A stretch of DNA of 64,000 nucleotides, taken from positions 54,434,501 to 54,498,500 of the forward strand of contig CM077596.1 of the NCBI GenBank assembly GCA_039654915.1, written 5' to 3'. This DNA is from Aquilaria yunnanensis (lineage: Eukaryota > Streptophyta > Magnoliopsida > Malvales > Thymelaeaceae). Below are positions 37,861 to 50,520 of this stretch, piece by piece. A program made the translations under genes and the position numbers. Within the stretch, counting starts at the first letter, position 1. Every line of letters begins with the position of its first letter. The notes below the pieces were generated by a model. That model worked only from the letters and a program-made list of their open reading frames with translations. It searched no databases and had not been told where the DNA came from.

Positions 37861-38049
37861 TTAAGCAACTTCCCACTCCTGCCAATTTTGAGCCACAGAA
37901 GACTCTCCTGTGGTAATCATGTGAATGACCCCTATTGGGGGCTCCCGAATTCTTGTGGTCCCTTAATAGGGATCATTTCCTTCCTGGCCATCTTCCTTTG
38001 TCATGGTCTTCTTCATCATCCCTTATACGGGGCTTTTCATCCTGCCTTC

Positions 38050-39021
38050 AACAAGGGGATGTTCCTGAACAAGTATTCCTTTAATTTTCCCACCTGGATC
38101 ATCTGCTTGATGAGTTTCTTTAGCTACCAACATTCTTCAATGTCATGCCTATTATCTTTATGGTTCCTACAATAATTCCTTGTGTTCTTCTTGTTTGAGG
38201 GCGACATTGGTAGGGTCCACCTAGGAACTTGATTTTTCCTCTCCAAGTATATAGGAAATTTGACCTTGTCTATTTCAGAGGTAGGAGCATTAGATTTATT
38301 CATGAGCGTTCTCTACCCCTATTTCGCTTCTTGGGTCCATTTTCTTTAGTCTTTAATTGCTTTTTTGGCAATAATGGTCGATTAAGCTTCTTCGCATGCA
38401 TGTACCAGGTAGCCCAGTCAAGGAATTCTTTTATCTTTTTGACAAAGTTTTCATAAAGGTCCCAAGCTAGCCTTAAGTTTCACACCAGTTCTTGAATGAT
38501 AGTGACCAGATGTGATTTCAGAGATAGTCCCTGCACCTGTACTGGATCAACATTGAATCTTCGAATAAAGTCCCTTAAGGACTCATCGTGGCCCTGCCAA
38601 ATCTTTAGGAAATGAGCAACCATTTTAGGGGTCAGTCAGCTCCCTAGGAAGTAACGCAAGAACACTTGCGAAAGATCCTTAAAAGAAGCAAAGCGACACC
38701 CTCGATTAGTTCTGAACCAGGAGGTAATAACTCCCATCAACGTTGAGCTAAAGGCCCTACAGATGACCGTATCCGAGGTGCTTTCCAACCTCATGAAGGT
38801 GATGTATCTTTGCATGTGGTTAACCAGATTGGTAAGGCCATTGTATAGGTCAATTTTGGGCATGCGAAACCCCACGGGGGCTGATGCGTTGATTATCTTG
38901 TCCGTGAAAGGTTGGAGAACCACATGTATTCGACAGCAATGCCAAGATCGAGACCTTCATTCGGGGGCTTAGGGATCTGCATGTGCGATTCCATCTGGTC
39001 AAGCCTTCGCAAGATTGTGTT
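38050..39021 (-). pseudogene. Gypsy gag, C-terminal two thirds, broken
   Basis: A 95-codon open piece (38923-38636) contains PFTDKIINASAP, FRMPKIDLYNG and FASFKDLSQVFLRYFLG, the core Retrotrans_gag pattern. Further stretches down to ~38050 include ESLRDFIRRFN. They end with CRNHKDNRHDIEEC, a CCHC-like knuckle of the FHRDHGHDTEEC type found in this group. The front is cut at 39021 by the hAT insertion and resumes at 42138. Confidence 0.82.
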
Positions 39022-42000
39022 CAAAGATGGGCGCCGGACCGGCCGGGCCTAGGTCTGGGTCGAGTAGGACTAGGCACAGACTGGTCCTAGGCAGGGCGGT
39101 CTCGAGTCGGTCCCGGGGAGAGTTTGTAGGTTTTTTTTTTATTTTTTTAAAAATTAAAACCACAATTAATTATATATGTAATAAATATTTTTAAGAAAAA
39201 ATACCACATATGGTATAAGTTTTATGAAGTAAAAAAGTCAAATGATATTTACAAATAATCGAAATGGGCATTATATTTTGAAATGGCAAAAAAGTTCTGA
39301 AAATGATGAAAAATAAAAACATATGATCTGTGCTTAACAGTATAGTCAAATCAAATACAAACTATATGTATGATTGAAGGAAAAAAGTTCAGGTTTCGGT
39401 ATTGGATATTACCTCGTCATCCAAACTTTTTTAGTGTTATTGTCGGAATGTTGCGAGGCCCCAATCTAACCTCGAGTGTCAATCTTGATCATTTATCCAA
39501 TATCACCCGTTTTCCTACACCAAATGTTGCATCGGATGCTACGGTGGAGACTAGAATGGCAAGAATCTCCTGTGTGATTATCGACAAGATCAGAAACCCT
39601 GATCTCTTTTGTTTCCACAACTTCATTATGTCGACGTCATTTGGCTCAAACATTGTGTTGAGATAGTCATCGACCTCAGCTAATCTCAATGTCATCTGTT
39701 AGGGATGCTTGAGCATTTGGAAGGCTGGGTTAAATCTTGATGGGGTTGATCTCCTTGGAGGCTTGGTTTAATGAGCTTGAAATCTTACCTTATCTGAATG
39801 CCACTCACAATATAACTTTTACAAATAATGCAAGTACTCAAAAGTAGTAGTAGACATAGCCAAAACATTTATATGAGACATTTCTAAATAAGTATGATAA
39901 ATTCCTTTAAGCAATGTGATTATGCCCGTTAATTTGACATATGGGTCAAGCAAAGAAGCAACTAAAAAGATAGGTGGAATGTTTTCAAAATACTGAAGCC
40001 ACTTAGCTCGCATGGCTTTGACCGTCAGTTTTAACAACTCATCATCTTTAAAATGATGGAAAGCATATGTAATGTTCACTAAATGAAGCAAAACTTGATG
40101 AATGGTTAGGTAGTAAATACTAGAGAAAAATTCAGTAGCCTCGTAAAAAACCTTAAGCAATTCATTGGTTTTAGAACGTTTTTCCCATACTTTAGTCGTA
40201 AGGAATTCACAGTCCATTTTTAAGTTCATGAAATACATCAACAAATTTGCATATGGGTATGCATCTTGCAACATCAAATATGTGAATTTCCAGTAGGTTA
40301 GGTAATCCAATTTAAATCGTGTCCAAGAAAATAATTTTTAATTTTCAAAACAAAACGTTTTTAATTTTATAAAACATAGCGAGTCTTGATTTCAAAAACA
40401 CCAATGAGTTTTGAATAGGCACAATTTCATTTTGCAGAACTTCTAAACCTTTTTCTACACAAAGGTTCAAAATATGGCACATGCATCTAATTTGAAAGAA
40501 TCCACTATTGAGAGTTGGTTTCAATGCTTGGCTTAAAAGGAGAGCAGACAGCATCATTGTTTGAAGCATTTTAAAATGAAATGCATAGGACTTTATTAGC
40601 AAAAAAATATTCACGTAAAGTTTATAAGATGCAATTGAATATGTGATAACCAATATAATTAGTTTCAATGACCCTAAATGATAAAATTCATTTTTATATA
40701 ACCCAATCAGAATCAATCCAATGAGAAGTAACACAATAAAATGATTGACATACAGGTGATGTTTACATGTCAAAAGTAAATGCCACATAATGATCAAGTA
40801 TAGAAAAATAGGCTTGCAAAGCTGATTTTCTAGCTTCAAATGATCTAAAGCTTTCCTTCATAACATTTTTCCTAGACACTTTTTTAAATGCAGGATTTAA
40901 TTGTGATTTAATCCAAGATTCTAGGTGCACATCTTCAGCTTGTGAAAAATATTTTTCAGTAAACATCATCCAATTTATCATGCATTCTTTACAAGATTGT
41001 TGGTTAAAATGAAAAATACCTAGCCCGCCGGTACCGGTTGTAGACCCAAGTTGTTTTTTTCCTCCAGAACTAGTCACGACACTAGGGAGGACATTAGGAT
41101 GTTGATTTTCAATGTGGCACTTTAGCGTTTTGATGCCATAATTCTTTTTATACACCAACTTTTTCCTACAATGTTTGCATTTTTCGTGTCTTGACTCCTG
41201 TTCGTGTATGAGCTCATAATGCTTGCAAACCCAAGCAGTTATTCTCGAGGATTTACCTTGTCCTTGGGTTTCCTCTACAGCGGGTCCATGACTTGTTGAC
41301 ATCAGTTGTGTTGACGGATCTTCGGCCGCCGTCACATCCAACTCTTCAACTTCATCATCTGATAATTGATCGTCGAGTCCTAAATCATAATTTCTCATAT
41401 CAACTCCCGCATCATCGTCGTGCAACTCTTTGATTGAGATGCCTTTATCAGCAGGCCAAAAACGACTGCGGAAGAAGCCTCAGAGGCTTGTGGTGTGAGA
41501 AGATGAAGCCTTTGTCGACTTGCCTTTCCCTTTTAAAGCCATGACTCACGAACTAATAATAGTGATTAATAAACATTAAGAAGAGATTATGAAGATATTA
41601 GGTAAAGATTAGTAAGAAGTTTGAAAGAGATTAAGAAAAAAGCTCAAATGCTTGAGAGAATATAGTAGAAGAAGAAGAGAGATTAAGTTTTGATGTGAGG
41701 ATAGAGTGAAAATGGCATTGGTATTTATTGGGGAGGGCCAAAAATTATTTGGAAAAAAAAATACCTCAAATTTAGTTGTTGGAAGGGGTGAAAATGAAAT
41801 TTTGGGGCTAAAATGGAGCAGAAAACTGTTGGAGGACTTAATGTGCAATCAACCTATTTTTTTGAAAAATTTTTGTAGGTAGCTGCTGAAGGAGCCATTA
41901 TAAGGTTCCAGGCCCGGACCAGACCGGACTAGACTGGACGTCTTGGGCTAGCCCGGTCTTGATCTGAGCTAGTTTGGGTCACTAGCCCGAGCTGGTTCCA

Positions 42001-42137
42001 CTTACCTATTCTTCTTCCCTCAGGCCCATATTCGGTCCATGATTTTCTAAGCTTCTGACAGGCTGTGCCGGGGCGGGTCTGACTTGCAGGCCAGTCTCGG
42101 TTTGGGCTGGGTTAAACTGGCCCATTTCCCACCTCTA
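39022..42137 (-). mobile_element. hAT element with decayed transposase, nested in gypsy gag
   Basis: The left end is CAAAGATGGGCGCC (39022) and the right end is the complement of TAGAGGTGGGAAATGGG, ending at 42137. The flanks ATTGTGTT (39014-39021) and ATTGCGCT (42138-42145) differ by two C/T transitions and form an 8-bp target duplication. Subterminal ~110 bp zones are rich in CCGGACCGG-like repeats. It encodes a hAT transposase on the minus strand. Removing it restores the gag reading across the junction, showing that it arrived after the retrotransposon. Confidence 0.92.
39430..41542 (-). pseudogene. hAT transposase (BED finger type), broken
   Basis: A start codon at 41542 (MALKGKGKS) leads after one stop into a 220-codon stretch (41425-40763). 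This holds an acidic N-terminus and a BED zinc finger (CKHCRKK then LKCHIENQH). Next comes 40839-40345 with CMCHILNLCVEKGLEVL, the conserved hAT RCxxHxLNL block. 40310-39819 follows with YWKFTYLML and YVKLTGII. The C-terminal dimerisation part is at 39695-39489 with VDDYLNT, KLWKQKR and LVSTVASDATF. The order and spacing are complete, but at least four frame breaks make it inactive. Confidence 0.88.
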
Positions 42138-42530
42138 ATTGCGCTGATATCAATACCAATGGGGCCATTGGATCGTTCCAAGAATGCCGGTGGGTCATGA
42201 ATTTGTCCTCTCTGAGGTGAGGCCTGACGGGGTTCCTTAGGTGCCAAGTGGCTCTTGGCAGCTTCTTTTGGAGCCTTCGGTAAGGCTTACTGTAGCGTTA
42301 TTTCTAGTTGTTCAAATAAGGCATGCTGTAGGGCCTGAAACTGATCATCATCTAGGGGCGGGGCATTTCTCTTTGCGATGGTCTCTTTAGGGTACCAAGG
42401 GGTCTTCTGGATCAGCTCCTTAATCGATCTCTTTGCTTTCAAGTCCTATGGCCCCAATGTGGTGACGACTCTCGTGCTCATTTCCTAGTTGGTCCTAGTT
42501 CTCCATGCAAACCTTTGAGTGTTCATCATG
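42138..42530 (-). pseudogene. Gypsy gag N-terminus and leader
   Basis: Minus-strand reading gives KEPRQASPQRGQIHDPPAF and then NGPIGIDIS, which runs straight across the hAT target site into the gag piece at 39021. Upstream, stops interrupt a Lys/Glu-rich stretch. The primer-binding site and 5' LTR follow. Confidence 0.65.
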
Positions 42531-42552
42531 TTTCTTATAGATGACACCAAAT

Positions 42553-43034
42553 TGATAGTTATTGGGATCGTATGGGCTTGACCCCACAACTTGGTGAACT
42601 TTACACTAGGATCCTACACACAAAGGCAACACCAAAGCCTCGAGATGTTTTCCTAAGGGAAACCCTTTCAAGATCAAGTCAATCCTCCGGTGAGCAGAGA
42701 GGAGTAAAAGAAGTATGATGTGAAATTTGAGCATGCAATCAACAAGAATAAATTTAAGTATTTAACTAGCTATAAAATGTAAGGGAAGTTCATTTCTCAT
42801 TAAAAAAAATCAATGGCGGTAGGGCAAAGGCACAACATGAGGCCTATAATAGATAAATCCGTATTTGGAAGATCCAAGATAGATGGCCCAAAAGGCCACT
42901 AAGGGAAACCTTTTACTAGATGAGAATGAGATCCCGAAATTATGGGATTAGTGGAAGGGTTTCCATTGAAGAGCGATTCCCTCAGATCCGCCCTCAACTA
43001 TATAAACTAGCCTAAGCGCCAATCCCAAGATATG
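42553..43034 (-). repeat. 5' LTR of the gypsy element, rearranged by inversion
   Basis: 42553-42725 matches 31675-31843 of the other LTR in the same orientation. 42817-43034 matches the rest of that LTR in the opposite orientation. Between them lies ~86 bp of non-LTR sequence plus AATGG (42812-42816), the complement of the CCATT target duplication. The simplest reading is inversion of a ~309-bp segment (42726-43034) with one breakpoint inside the LTR and one in the flanking DNA. Confidence 0.85.
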
Positions 43035-43037
43035 TAA

Positions 43038-44877
43038 ATTAAAATGGCGTAGAGATAGACATGCACCTTATATTTTGTATACCCTATGGGTTAAATTAAT
43101 AATCCCAAGCGTGTTTTATAATGCACTAGCATCCATCTAGATTTACCATATTTAGCCCTTTCCCTGCTACCACTGTCCCATGTCATGGTTCTTGGGCAAT
43201 GCAAAATTAATGGAGAAAGAGGAAGGAGAAGGCTGAGACTAATAGATCTACAAGTGGACACATTCTTTATTTCATGATCTCGGTTGAATGAACTACTTTC
43301 AAAGGCAACAAGTTTGAGTTGTGCTATTTTGATTGGCATAGTAGAGTTTTTTTTTTTTGTTGGTGGCAAGTTGGGTCATGGCAGTAGCGTTTCGATTTAT
43401 GTTGGAAAGCATTGGTTCTTTTTAACCATGACGTATGCGATGAGATAGAAAGATGATTTGGGTAATTAAGTTAGGGCTGACGATGAGTCCTAGTAGTAAG
43501 CGTGGGGAATATGTTACTAGGGAGGGATTTGAGGAAGGAAAGATGAGGTCAGAGTGGAGGAAGAGTGGAAAGCCAATCTGTCAACAAAAATGATTGGTTT
43601 TAGGTTTTTTTTTTTTTGTGAAACCACATGTTGTCACTTATTTTTTCTTTTTTTTTTTTTTTTTTTTGTGAAGGAATCCTTCATCTATCTTGTGTGTGTG
43701 TGTGTGTGTGTATTTGCACACAAGTATATGTTCACCTAGAAAAACTATGCCTACAAACTAATAAAATATATACATTTATCTCATAGTTACATGCATATCA
43801 GTTATTATATTTATACATATCTTTGCGTTTAGCAAAAGCACATTTTGTTGTTATTCACATCTAATTTTAGAATGAAGGGTAAAGCTTATACATATTGATA
43901 TGAACCAGAGAGGCACCTTTATGCACATTTTTTAGCATTCCAAGGATTTCAATGCGAGGAGGCTTGAAATATCCAACCTTAGCTTTTTTTTAGGCAATTT
44001 GGAATTTAGTAACACCTAAGTCCTGAGGAAATCAAGCAAGCCAAGGATCCAACTAGTGGAATCTTGCAAGCTGAGGAGCAAGGTTCCATGGAGCTCAACC
44101 AGGCATGCAAGGTGCCCTTTAGCATACACTAGACCCAGTAGCACCAAAGAACCCCATTTACGTCGTTAGAAGCCATGTTCATGCATCAATAAGCTACATC
44201 TAGATTTATGAACTTGTTAATATGAAAGGACATTCATGTCTATTGTTCTAGCATTTTCTTGTCAAATTACCAACCCTTGAAGCCCGAGACACTTTTGGAG
44301 CCCTTACATACAAACTCAAGCCCTATGGAGTCTATTGCACAAGAATGACCTTCAAACATGCCAAACTGAGTTCAAATGTGTTAAGAGATGTGTTTCAAGC
44401 TTTTATTCTTGAATGTTTGTCACATGTTTTTGGTGCATATGCTCAAACATGCAAAGGATGCTCATGGGAAGCATTTTGAATGCTTAAAATGCACATGGAA
44501 CACATTTGGGTCCTTTTGTGTGTTTTTTGACCCAAATTGACTAGGATTCCTAGTTTCTAGCTAGAATAGATTGATTAAAACTATTTCTACTAGGAATTAT
44601 GTTTATTTTATTATTCCTAGCATTCTAGCATTAAGGACTCTTATTTTGTCTAAGTCTTTTACTTATTTAGTACTTAGGACTTCTACTTCTGTTAATAGTT
44701 GTTTTATTTTAGCATACCCTTGCTACCTTGATAAAAAGGGATGCATCTTATGATGTAATTTAGATTATTCATAATATTTTTTATGGAAATTTTTGGAGAT
44801 AACTTGTCCACAACCAGAGTTCTTTGAACTTGATTTCTTGAGCAACATTAAGGAAGAATTCCTTGGTTTTGTTCAAC
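43038..44877. other. Intergenic region with low-complexity tracts
   Basis: No gene recognised. T-rich tracts lie at 43601-43616 and 43645-43668. 43770-43890 resembles the ~199-bp repeat found at 48600-49190. 44560-44877 has a TATA-like GATAAAAAGG and looks like the start of an old LTR that continues at 48486 beyond the solo LTR insertion. This is not certain. Confidence 0.4.
43690..43711. repeat. (GT)11 microsatellite
   Basis: An uninterrupted TG run of about 22 bp. Confidence 0.9.
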
Positions 44878-45867
44878 CTATCTGTCACGTCCCAAACTGC
44901 CCCTGGCCCATCTGGGCCTGATTATCAGATTAATGCAGCGGAAGTTATTCATACTGAAGGGGCTTTATTAGCTAGTTTTGAGCACCTACGGCGTGACTCC
45001 AGGATCTATTCTGGTACTAGCTTGTTACTTAAATACTTTCAATGTGTTGTCAGGGTGCTCTCCAGGAACGAGCTAATACCTATGTGGAATTCTAGTGTTC
45101 CATTTATGGACTTTACCACTTAGCCGGTTACACACACAAGTCTTTAGATGCCATTTCAACAAAATCCAATAAATCCAGATTCACTGGAAGTCTTCCCTTA
45201 GTTACACACATAATCAGCAAATCATACTTGCAATTCAAGCAAAGCATACACTTAATCCATTAAGTGCATAGGATGTGTGTCCATCAAGTGTACTAATCCA
45301 ATGCATGGCAACAAAGAAGCCCATCTCATTTTCAACTTTGAAAACCACATTTATATATCCATGAGCATCATCCAAGTCTAGTACACATAACATGAATATC
45401 CATCATGGCATTTCATCAAAATTCATCCTAAGATAATCATGATCACAAAGTGCATCTAACAAGCATCTCCTACTTGGAAAACATACCAAGGATGCTATAT
45501 GTCCATAACTAGTTAAGTTTAGGTTTTACAGACCAAGTTCTTATGCCTACCCAAACTTTAACTCATAACCTGGAACTCATTCCAGCTTAATAGACCTTGT
45601 TCCCACAACTTCTAGACTCCACAAGCCTGCACAAGGAAGTCCAAACCATTAGCTTGTTCCACAAGTAAAATATACCACATAAGTCACTTAGAGTCAAATG
45701 AATATATTAAGCAACACTAAACTCATACCCAACCCTTTAGCAAAACATAACGAGTACTCTAGTACTCCCTACTTGATCTATCAAGCCATCCAATACACTT
45801 CCTGAAAAAAGTAAAGAAGGGCGGGTGAGTTATAAAACTCAGTAAGGATCCAGGTGTGAGGTAAGTA

Positions 45868-46040
45868 ACTCATGACTTTCATAGTCATATCCGGCTTAAA
45901 AAGCCAAAATTGTGCCAAGAACGTAATGGCAATGCCAAATCAGAATGAGGTAATCTCTCGTGACTTTTGTAGTCACATATGGCTTCCAAAGCCTATTCTT
46001 AAGCCAAGAATGTCATGGCAATTAAATCCAATGCCAAGAA
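45868..46040. repeat. Diverged direct repeat inside the solo LTR
   Basis: Two ~65-bp copies about 90 bp apart share CATGACTTT..GTAGTCA, GGCTT..AAAGCC and GCCAAGAA-GT-ATGGCAA phrases. Confidence 0.6.
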
Positions 46041-46227
46041 TATCATGGCAAATAATCCTGTTCCTGCAAAGGAAAACACTAAAACAAAGAAAACACAAGA
46101 TACAGCACAATAGCAGCATCAACAATAATAATAATAATTTGGGTCAGCATGCACAAACAACAACGGTTCAGAGAAGCACACAACACACGCACTCAACCAC
46201 AAGTTTTCCTGGGCAATCACTACTGCC

Positions 46228-46304
46228 ACCCACTACTGGCACTCCTGGCCAGACTGGCAGTACTGGCACCAATGGCACCCCTGGCACCACTGGCACCCCT
46301 GGCA
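46228..46304. repeat. Minisatellite of 9-bp units
   Basis: Imperfect repeats of CTGGCACCA/CTGGCACCC, unlike the surrounding DNA in base composition. Confidence 0.8.
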
Positions 46305-46487
46305 AGTGTCCAAGGCTTTAAACCTCAATTCTCCTTCTTAATCATACCACCCGTTCCCCTAGAGCTCCGAGTTACATAGTAAGTTGGCCATTTTTACTAT
46401 AAACTCTAACACTTGCCTTTATATTGATTAGCTAATCAAACCATATATATATCCAGAATTGCCCATTATTCATATCCATAGTTGCCG

Positions 46488-46585
46488 AAGCAACAATCCT
46501 CGTCCAATATGCACTTACGTGCCCAAAGTTGCCAAAGCAATGATACCTCATCAATTATGCACTTACGTGCCCAATTATTAAACTA
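46488..46585. repeat. ~49-bp tandem duplication in the solo LTR
   Basis: Two copies share AGTTGCC-AAGCAA and end in ATGCACTTACGTGCCCAA. Confidence 0.75.
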
Positions 46586-47186
46586 AGAAAGTAACATGAG
46601 CCCTCACACAAAGAACAACTAACCCGCTGCACACCTATGGTCACTTGGTTCTATGACCATCACATAGGGGCATTTATACTCACAAACAATATCATGGAAG
46701 TACACCATGCAATAAGTGAGTAAAGGATCCTTACCACCATTGGTGTAACCTTTTGCTTATTGCCTTTGCTTTGCTTTGTTTGTTGTTGGAACTTTGCCAT
46801 TTCCTTAATGGACCTCACTTAAGGAGGTAAAGGCCCACTTAGCCTTTTTGTGAACTGAGGCCCATATTAACCTTTTCAGGACTTGGGCCTATATTAACCT
46901 TTTCAGGATTTAGCCCATTTTCCAATAATGCCATTATGGCCCAAAATAGCCCATTTCATAATTTATGGACCAAGAACACTTGGTTTTCAATTTGGGTCTT
47001 CAAATTTAACTTTTGGCCCAAATAGCCCCATCATTTCTTTTTCTTGCTTTTCTTTCATCTTTTGCTTGTTTCCTTCCTTGGAATGGCCATACAAGCCTCG
47101 AGGCACCAAGAACACTTGGTTTCATGCCTCCAAATGCCATGTATACTCATGGCCGAAACCTCCATCCTTGCTTTCCATGGCTTAAA

Positions 47187-47490
47187 AGTGCCATGCATAT
47201 AAAGAGCTCTTGAGTTGAGCTCAAGAACAACAATATCCTTCCATGGCCGAAATATCCACTTGATTTCCTTGCAAAAATCCAACATGGCCAAGTCATTAGA
47301 GAGTAGCATCTAGCTCAAAATACATGAAACTACCAAGAAAAACTTGGTTCACTTACAACCTTTAAATGGCCGAAACTTGAGCTTCACTTTCTTGGAGTTC
47401 GTCTTCATCTTCTTGCTCTTCATGGCTTAGAAATGCCATGCATGTAAGGAGCTCTTGAGGTGAGCTCAAGAACACCATTTTATCCATATG
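47187..47490. repeat. Repeated palindromic block in the solo LTR
   Basis: A block with TGCCATGCAT, GAGCTCTTGAG and GAGCTCAAGAAC occurs at 47187-47260 and again at 47430-47500. Each copy contains a self-complementary GAGCTCTTGAG / GAGCTCAAGA pair able to form a hairpin. Confidence 0.65.
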
Positions 47491-48599
47491 GCCGAAACTT
47501 CACAAGCATTTCTTCATGGGTTTTCTTTGATTTCTCACTTTGTTCTTGGTCTAGATGGGTTTAGGAGCTTGAAAGCTTCAAGAAAATGTGTTTGCATGTG
47601 CAAGAACATGCATTTCTAGCTATGGCCGAATCTTAGATGAAGAAAGAAGGAGATGGAGTTTGAAGAACACCATGGCTGGAACTTAGAGAGAAGGGAGAGC
47701 TTTTGGTGCTAGAGAGAGAGTGGAAATGAAAATGAAATGAAAGTGGGAGTGATGGCTGGTTATGCACTTGCAAATGAAAGAGAAATGAAACTCAAATGCA
47801 TTCTAAATGTGCATTAAACGTATATTCAAAGAAGGTGGGTGGTCATGGTGCTAAATGAAGTGAAATGCACCCAAAATGCATATCAAATGCATAATTTGGA
47901 GGTATGGACGAATTTTGAATGAAAAAGGTAGGAGAATAAGTCAAAAATGATGGGCCAATATTTTAATGTAAGTGGGAGACAATGTAAGTGGGTGATTAAA
48001 ATATGGTGAGTGGGATTTGTAGTGGGAGACAAGGCATGGGTAATAGAATAGTCAAATTGGGAAAGTGGGGGACAAAAGTAGGTGGGGTAATATTTAATTG
48101 GTGAGTGGAGGATGTAGTGGAGGGATTAAATAATTATGAGTGGAATGTGTAGTAGGCCAATTTTAAATTGATAACATGGGGTGGCTGGCCATGCATATAT
48201 TTTTCATGAAAAATGGCCAAATTACTCACTTGGTCCTCCATCTTTCTCCAACTTTGCAATTGAGTCCCTCAACTTCCAAACTTGCCATTTTTTTATCACC
48301 CAAACTTTTGGCCTTAGCCAAGCATAATTCTTAGAGTGTCCAACACTCATTAATGCCCATTCCATAAATAATTCAAAGTCTCTACAAATAATTTCGCTAA
48401 GTTTCCAAATTAGGAAACTATTTATGCCACTAATCCACTTAACCCGGTAATTAATCATTCATCACTTTCCGGGTGTAACACTATCTCTGATATCTTTCAT
48501 GCCAAGCCACATGTTGACTTAGGGTAAAGATCCTATCAATCTTGAGAAGCTTTCCTAAGAAGATTTTGTCTTTGTTTATGAGTTTATTGGTTTTTTACC

Positions 48600-49190
48600 A
48601 ACAGGGTTCATATCACATATTTATCATCCTATTTAACATATTTCTAACTTTATTTATACATCAAGTTTATACATATTTTTCATATATATTATTAAGATTT
48701 TCATGCATATTTACTGTCGGATTTGTACATATCTTTGATTTTGGAAGAAAGTGCATTTTGATGGATTCACACCTACTTTGAGGATGAATGGTTGAACTCG
48801 TACATATAATTGAATATATTAGTAACATGTATGTGATCTTAAATGTATATATATATGTCACATGGTTTGTAAATATATCTCATATTCTTCGTACATTGAG
48901 ATTTTACATGTCTATCATTTGATTTTTACATATCTCTAATTTCAGGGTGAAGGGTGATTTGACCCATTTACAACTATTTTTTATGGAAGGTTGAACTCAT
49001 ACATACAATTGAATATATCAATAACATATATGTGATATCATGTTTATATGTGTCCCACATGAGTTTTACATATCTCTAATTTTCTTTATATATCAAGTTT
49101 ATACATACACGGTATTTGATCTACATGTATATTCAATTTTGGTAGGAATCGAGATTTGATGCATTCACATGTGTTTTATACTACAAAGGA
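48600..49190. repeat. Degenerate ~199-bp tandem repeat
   Basis: The phrase GGTTGAACTCGTACAT at ~48790 recurs as GGTTGAACTCATACAT at ~48989. Flanking TTTACATATCTCTAATTT and GTAACATGTATGTGAT phrases keep the same spacing. A third, weaker copy follows to ~49190. It is AT-rich and non-coding. A related single unit lies near 43770-43890. Confidence 0.7.
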
Positions 49191-49329
49191 TAGTATTAAA
49201 ATATATGACACATAGTATACTTACCCTTAAAGAAACCTAAGAGTATGGTTTGCCTATCTTGCAATGCTTGTTTAGATTCAGCTTTGAATAAGAAATTGTC
49301 TTAGTAGTTTTTGGCTTACAATTAATGCT

Positions 49330-50520
49330 TTGGATGTTTCTTGGGTAAAAGTTAAGCGTTTAATGGAGGTTTTGTGTTAATTGCTTAGCAATAGCTTATA
49401 GTTGCGGTCAAGTTAGTCTTTAGTTTGTAGATTTTCATTAGGAGTCCAAGTTAATGGAGGTTTTGTGCATCTATAAATAGGTTTATAAGTTAGAGCATTA
49501 TGTGAGTGTTGTGTGGAATAAATAGTAATAAAGGTTGAAATTTGAGGGAATTGATGCTTGTAATTATGTTTTGAGTTTTTGGAAGTATAAATGCTGTGAA
49601 ATTCTCACACTTGAGAAAAAAAATTATTATTTGCCATTTTTCATGCTTCCACTTAGTAAGTGCTATTAGAGTTTGGTTCATGATGGATGGAATGTTGAGC
49701 TTTCAATGGATCATTTTGATGTCTTTAGGGACTTCAGCCTATGGGAGTGCATGGTGCATGGTGTTTTAGTTCAACAAAAACTTGGCAATGTGTTTTAAAA
49801 AATAATTCGGAATCTACAACGAACATAACGTGGAAGGCGATGGAGCAAATAGTAGTGAGTACAATTAGATTGGTTTTTGTACCATAACTGAAATATTATG
49901 TGTTGCACGTGATCTTTATAACAAAATTGGTTGATATGTTTGAAGCTATGTATATGTCAAAGTCTATCATTAACTACTTTTTCTTGAAGAGACACGTGTA
50001 TGGTTTGAGTATGAAACATTAAGCTAGCTTTATCGTGCACTTGAATGTATTTAATAAGCTTGTTAGACAATTAGAAAGTTTTGACAAGAAAATTAAAGAG
50101 GAGGACAGGGCTATAATCTTGATTAATTTTCTACCAAGATTTTATAAGTTAGTTGTGATTCTATTATGGTTGGAAGAGATATTTTAAAGATCCAATATGT
50201 GACCATTGTCCTTTTGGAGCATTGATCAAATTAGAAAATTTGAAGAAAATGATAAAGATAATATGTTTATGGTGCGGCAAGGAAGAAACTGCTATAAATG
50301 AAAAAAAAAAGTCAAGAGAAAGATGAATTTAAAACAGAGAAAAGATTGGAATAATACACAATGTTGGTACTATCATAAGTTAAGATATACTAAAGTTTAT
50401 TGTCCAATATTAGAAGATGACATGGAAAAATTTTCAAAGATGAAAAAGAAAAAGAAAAAAAAAATCAAAGCAATACAAGATATTGGTATGATCATGTTTG
50501 ATACGTGCCTTAAAAATTAG
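49330..50520 (+). mobile_element. Copia retrotransposon fragment: LTR end, primer site, gag
   Basis: The LTR tail carries a TATA box (CTATAAATAGG, 49471-49481). It ends near 49657, followed by a primer-binding-like TGCTATTAGAGTTTGG (49661-49676, compare TGGTATCAGAGC). The gag follows to 50520. No protease, integrase or reverse transcriptase was found, so the 3' part is lost. The left edge is uncertain. Confidence 0.7.
49690..50520 (+). pseudogene. Copia gag, broken
   Basis: Translation in shifting frames gives EAMYMSKSIINYFFLKRHVY, then LNVFNKLVRQLESFDKKI, EEDRAIILINFLPRFYKLVV and ILKIQY, the UBN2-type copia gag pattern. A zinc-knuckle relic (CWYYHKLRYTKVYCP, 50361-50405) has its second Cys changed to Tyr. 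The 65-codon frame at 50323-50520 is a fragment of this, not a gene. Confidence 0.78.

Larger units (their letters stand above)
31675..43034 (-). mobile_element. Ty3/gypsy (Tat-like) LTR retrotransposon, minus strand, damaged
   Basis: The 3' LTR is 31675-32055 (minus-strand TGGTAGGGC to ACCATCA, 381 bp). The 5' LTR begins at 42553. The primer-binding site lies just inside it (complement of ~42533-42550, TTGGTGTCATCTATAAG). It is like the TTGGCGCCGTCTGTGGG type with CpG decay. Gag, protease and integrase follow in minus-strand order. CCATT at 31670-31674 and its complement AATGG at 42812-42816 are the 5-bp target duplication. The second copy is now inverted together with part of the 5' LTR. 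A hAT (39022-42137) splits gag. A decayed plus-strand ORF region lies between integrase and the 3' LTR, the arrangement known from the Tat lineage. Confidence 0.87.
44883..48480 (-). mobile_element. Solo LTR of a chromovirus-type gypsy element, 3.6 kb
   Basis: The sequence runs from TGTCACGTCCC (44883) to GGGTGTAACA (48480) and is flanked by an exact 5-bp duplication CTATC (44878-44882, 48481-48485). It contains no gag-pol. The orientation is minus: its end (GGGCC..GGGG..TGACA on the minus strand) and the internal AACTCACCCGCCCTT block (complement of 45826-45840) match the LTR at 58284-59054 that precedes a Tekay-like gag-pol. A solo LTR arises by recombination between the two LTRs of one insertion. 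Internal repeats at 45868-46020, 46228-46304, 46488-46585 and 47187-47490 account for some of its length. Confidence 0.9.
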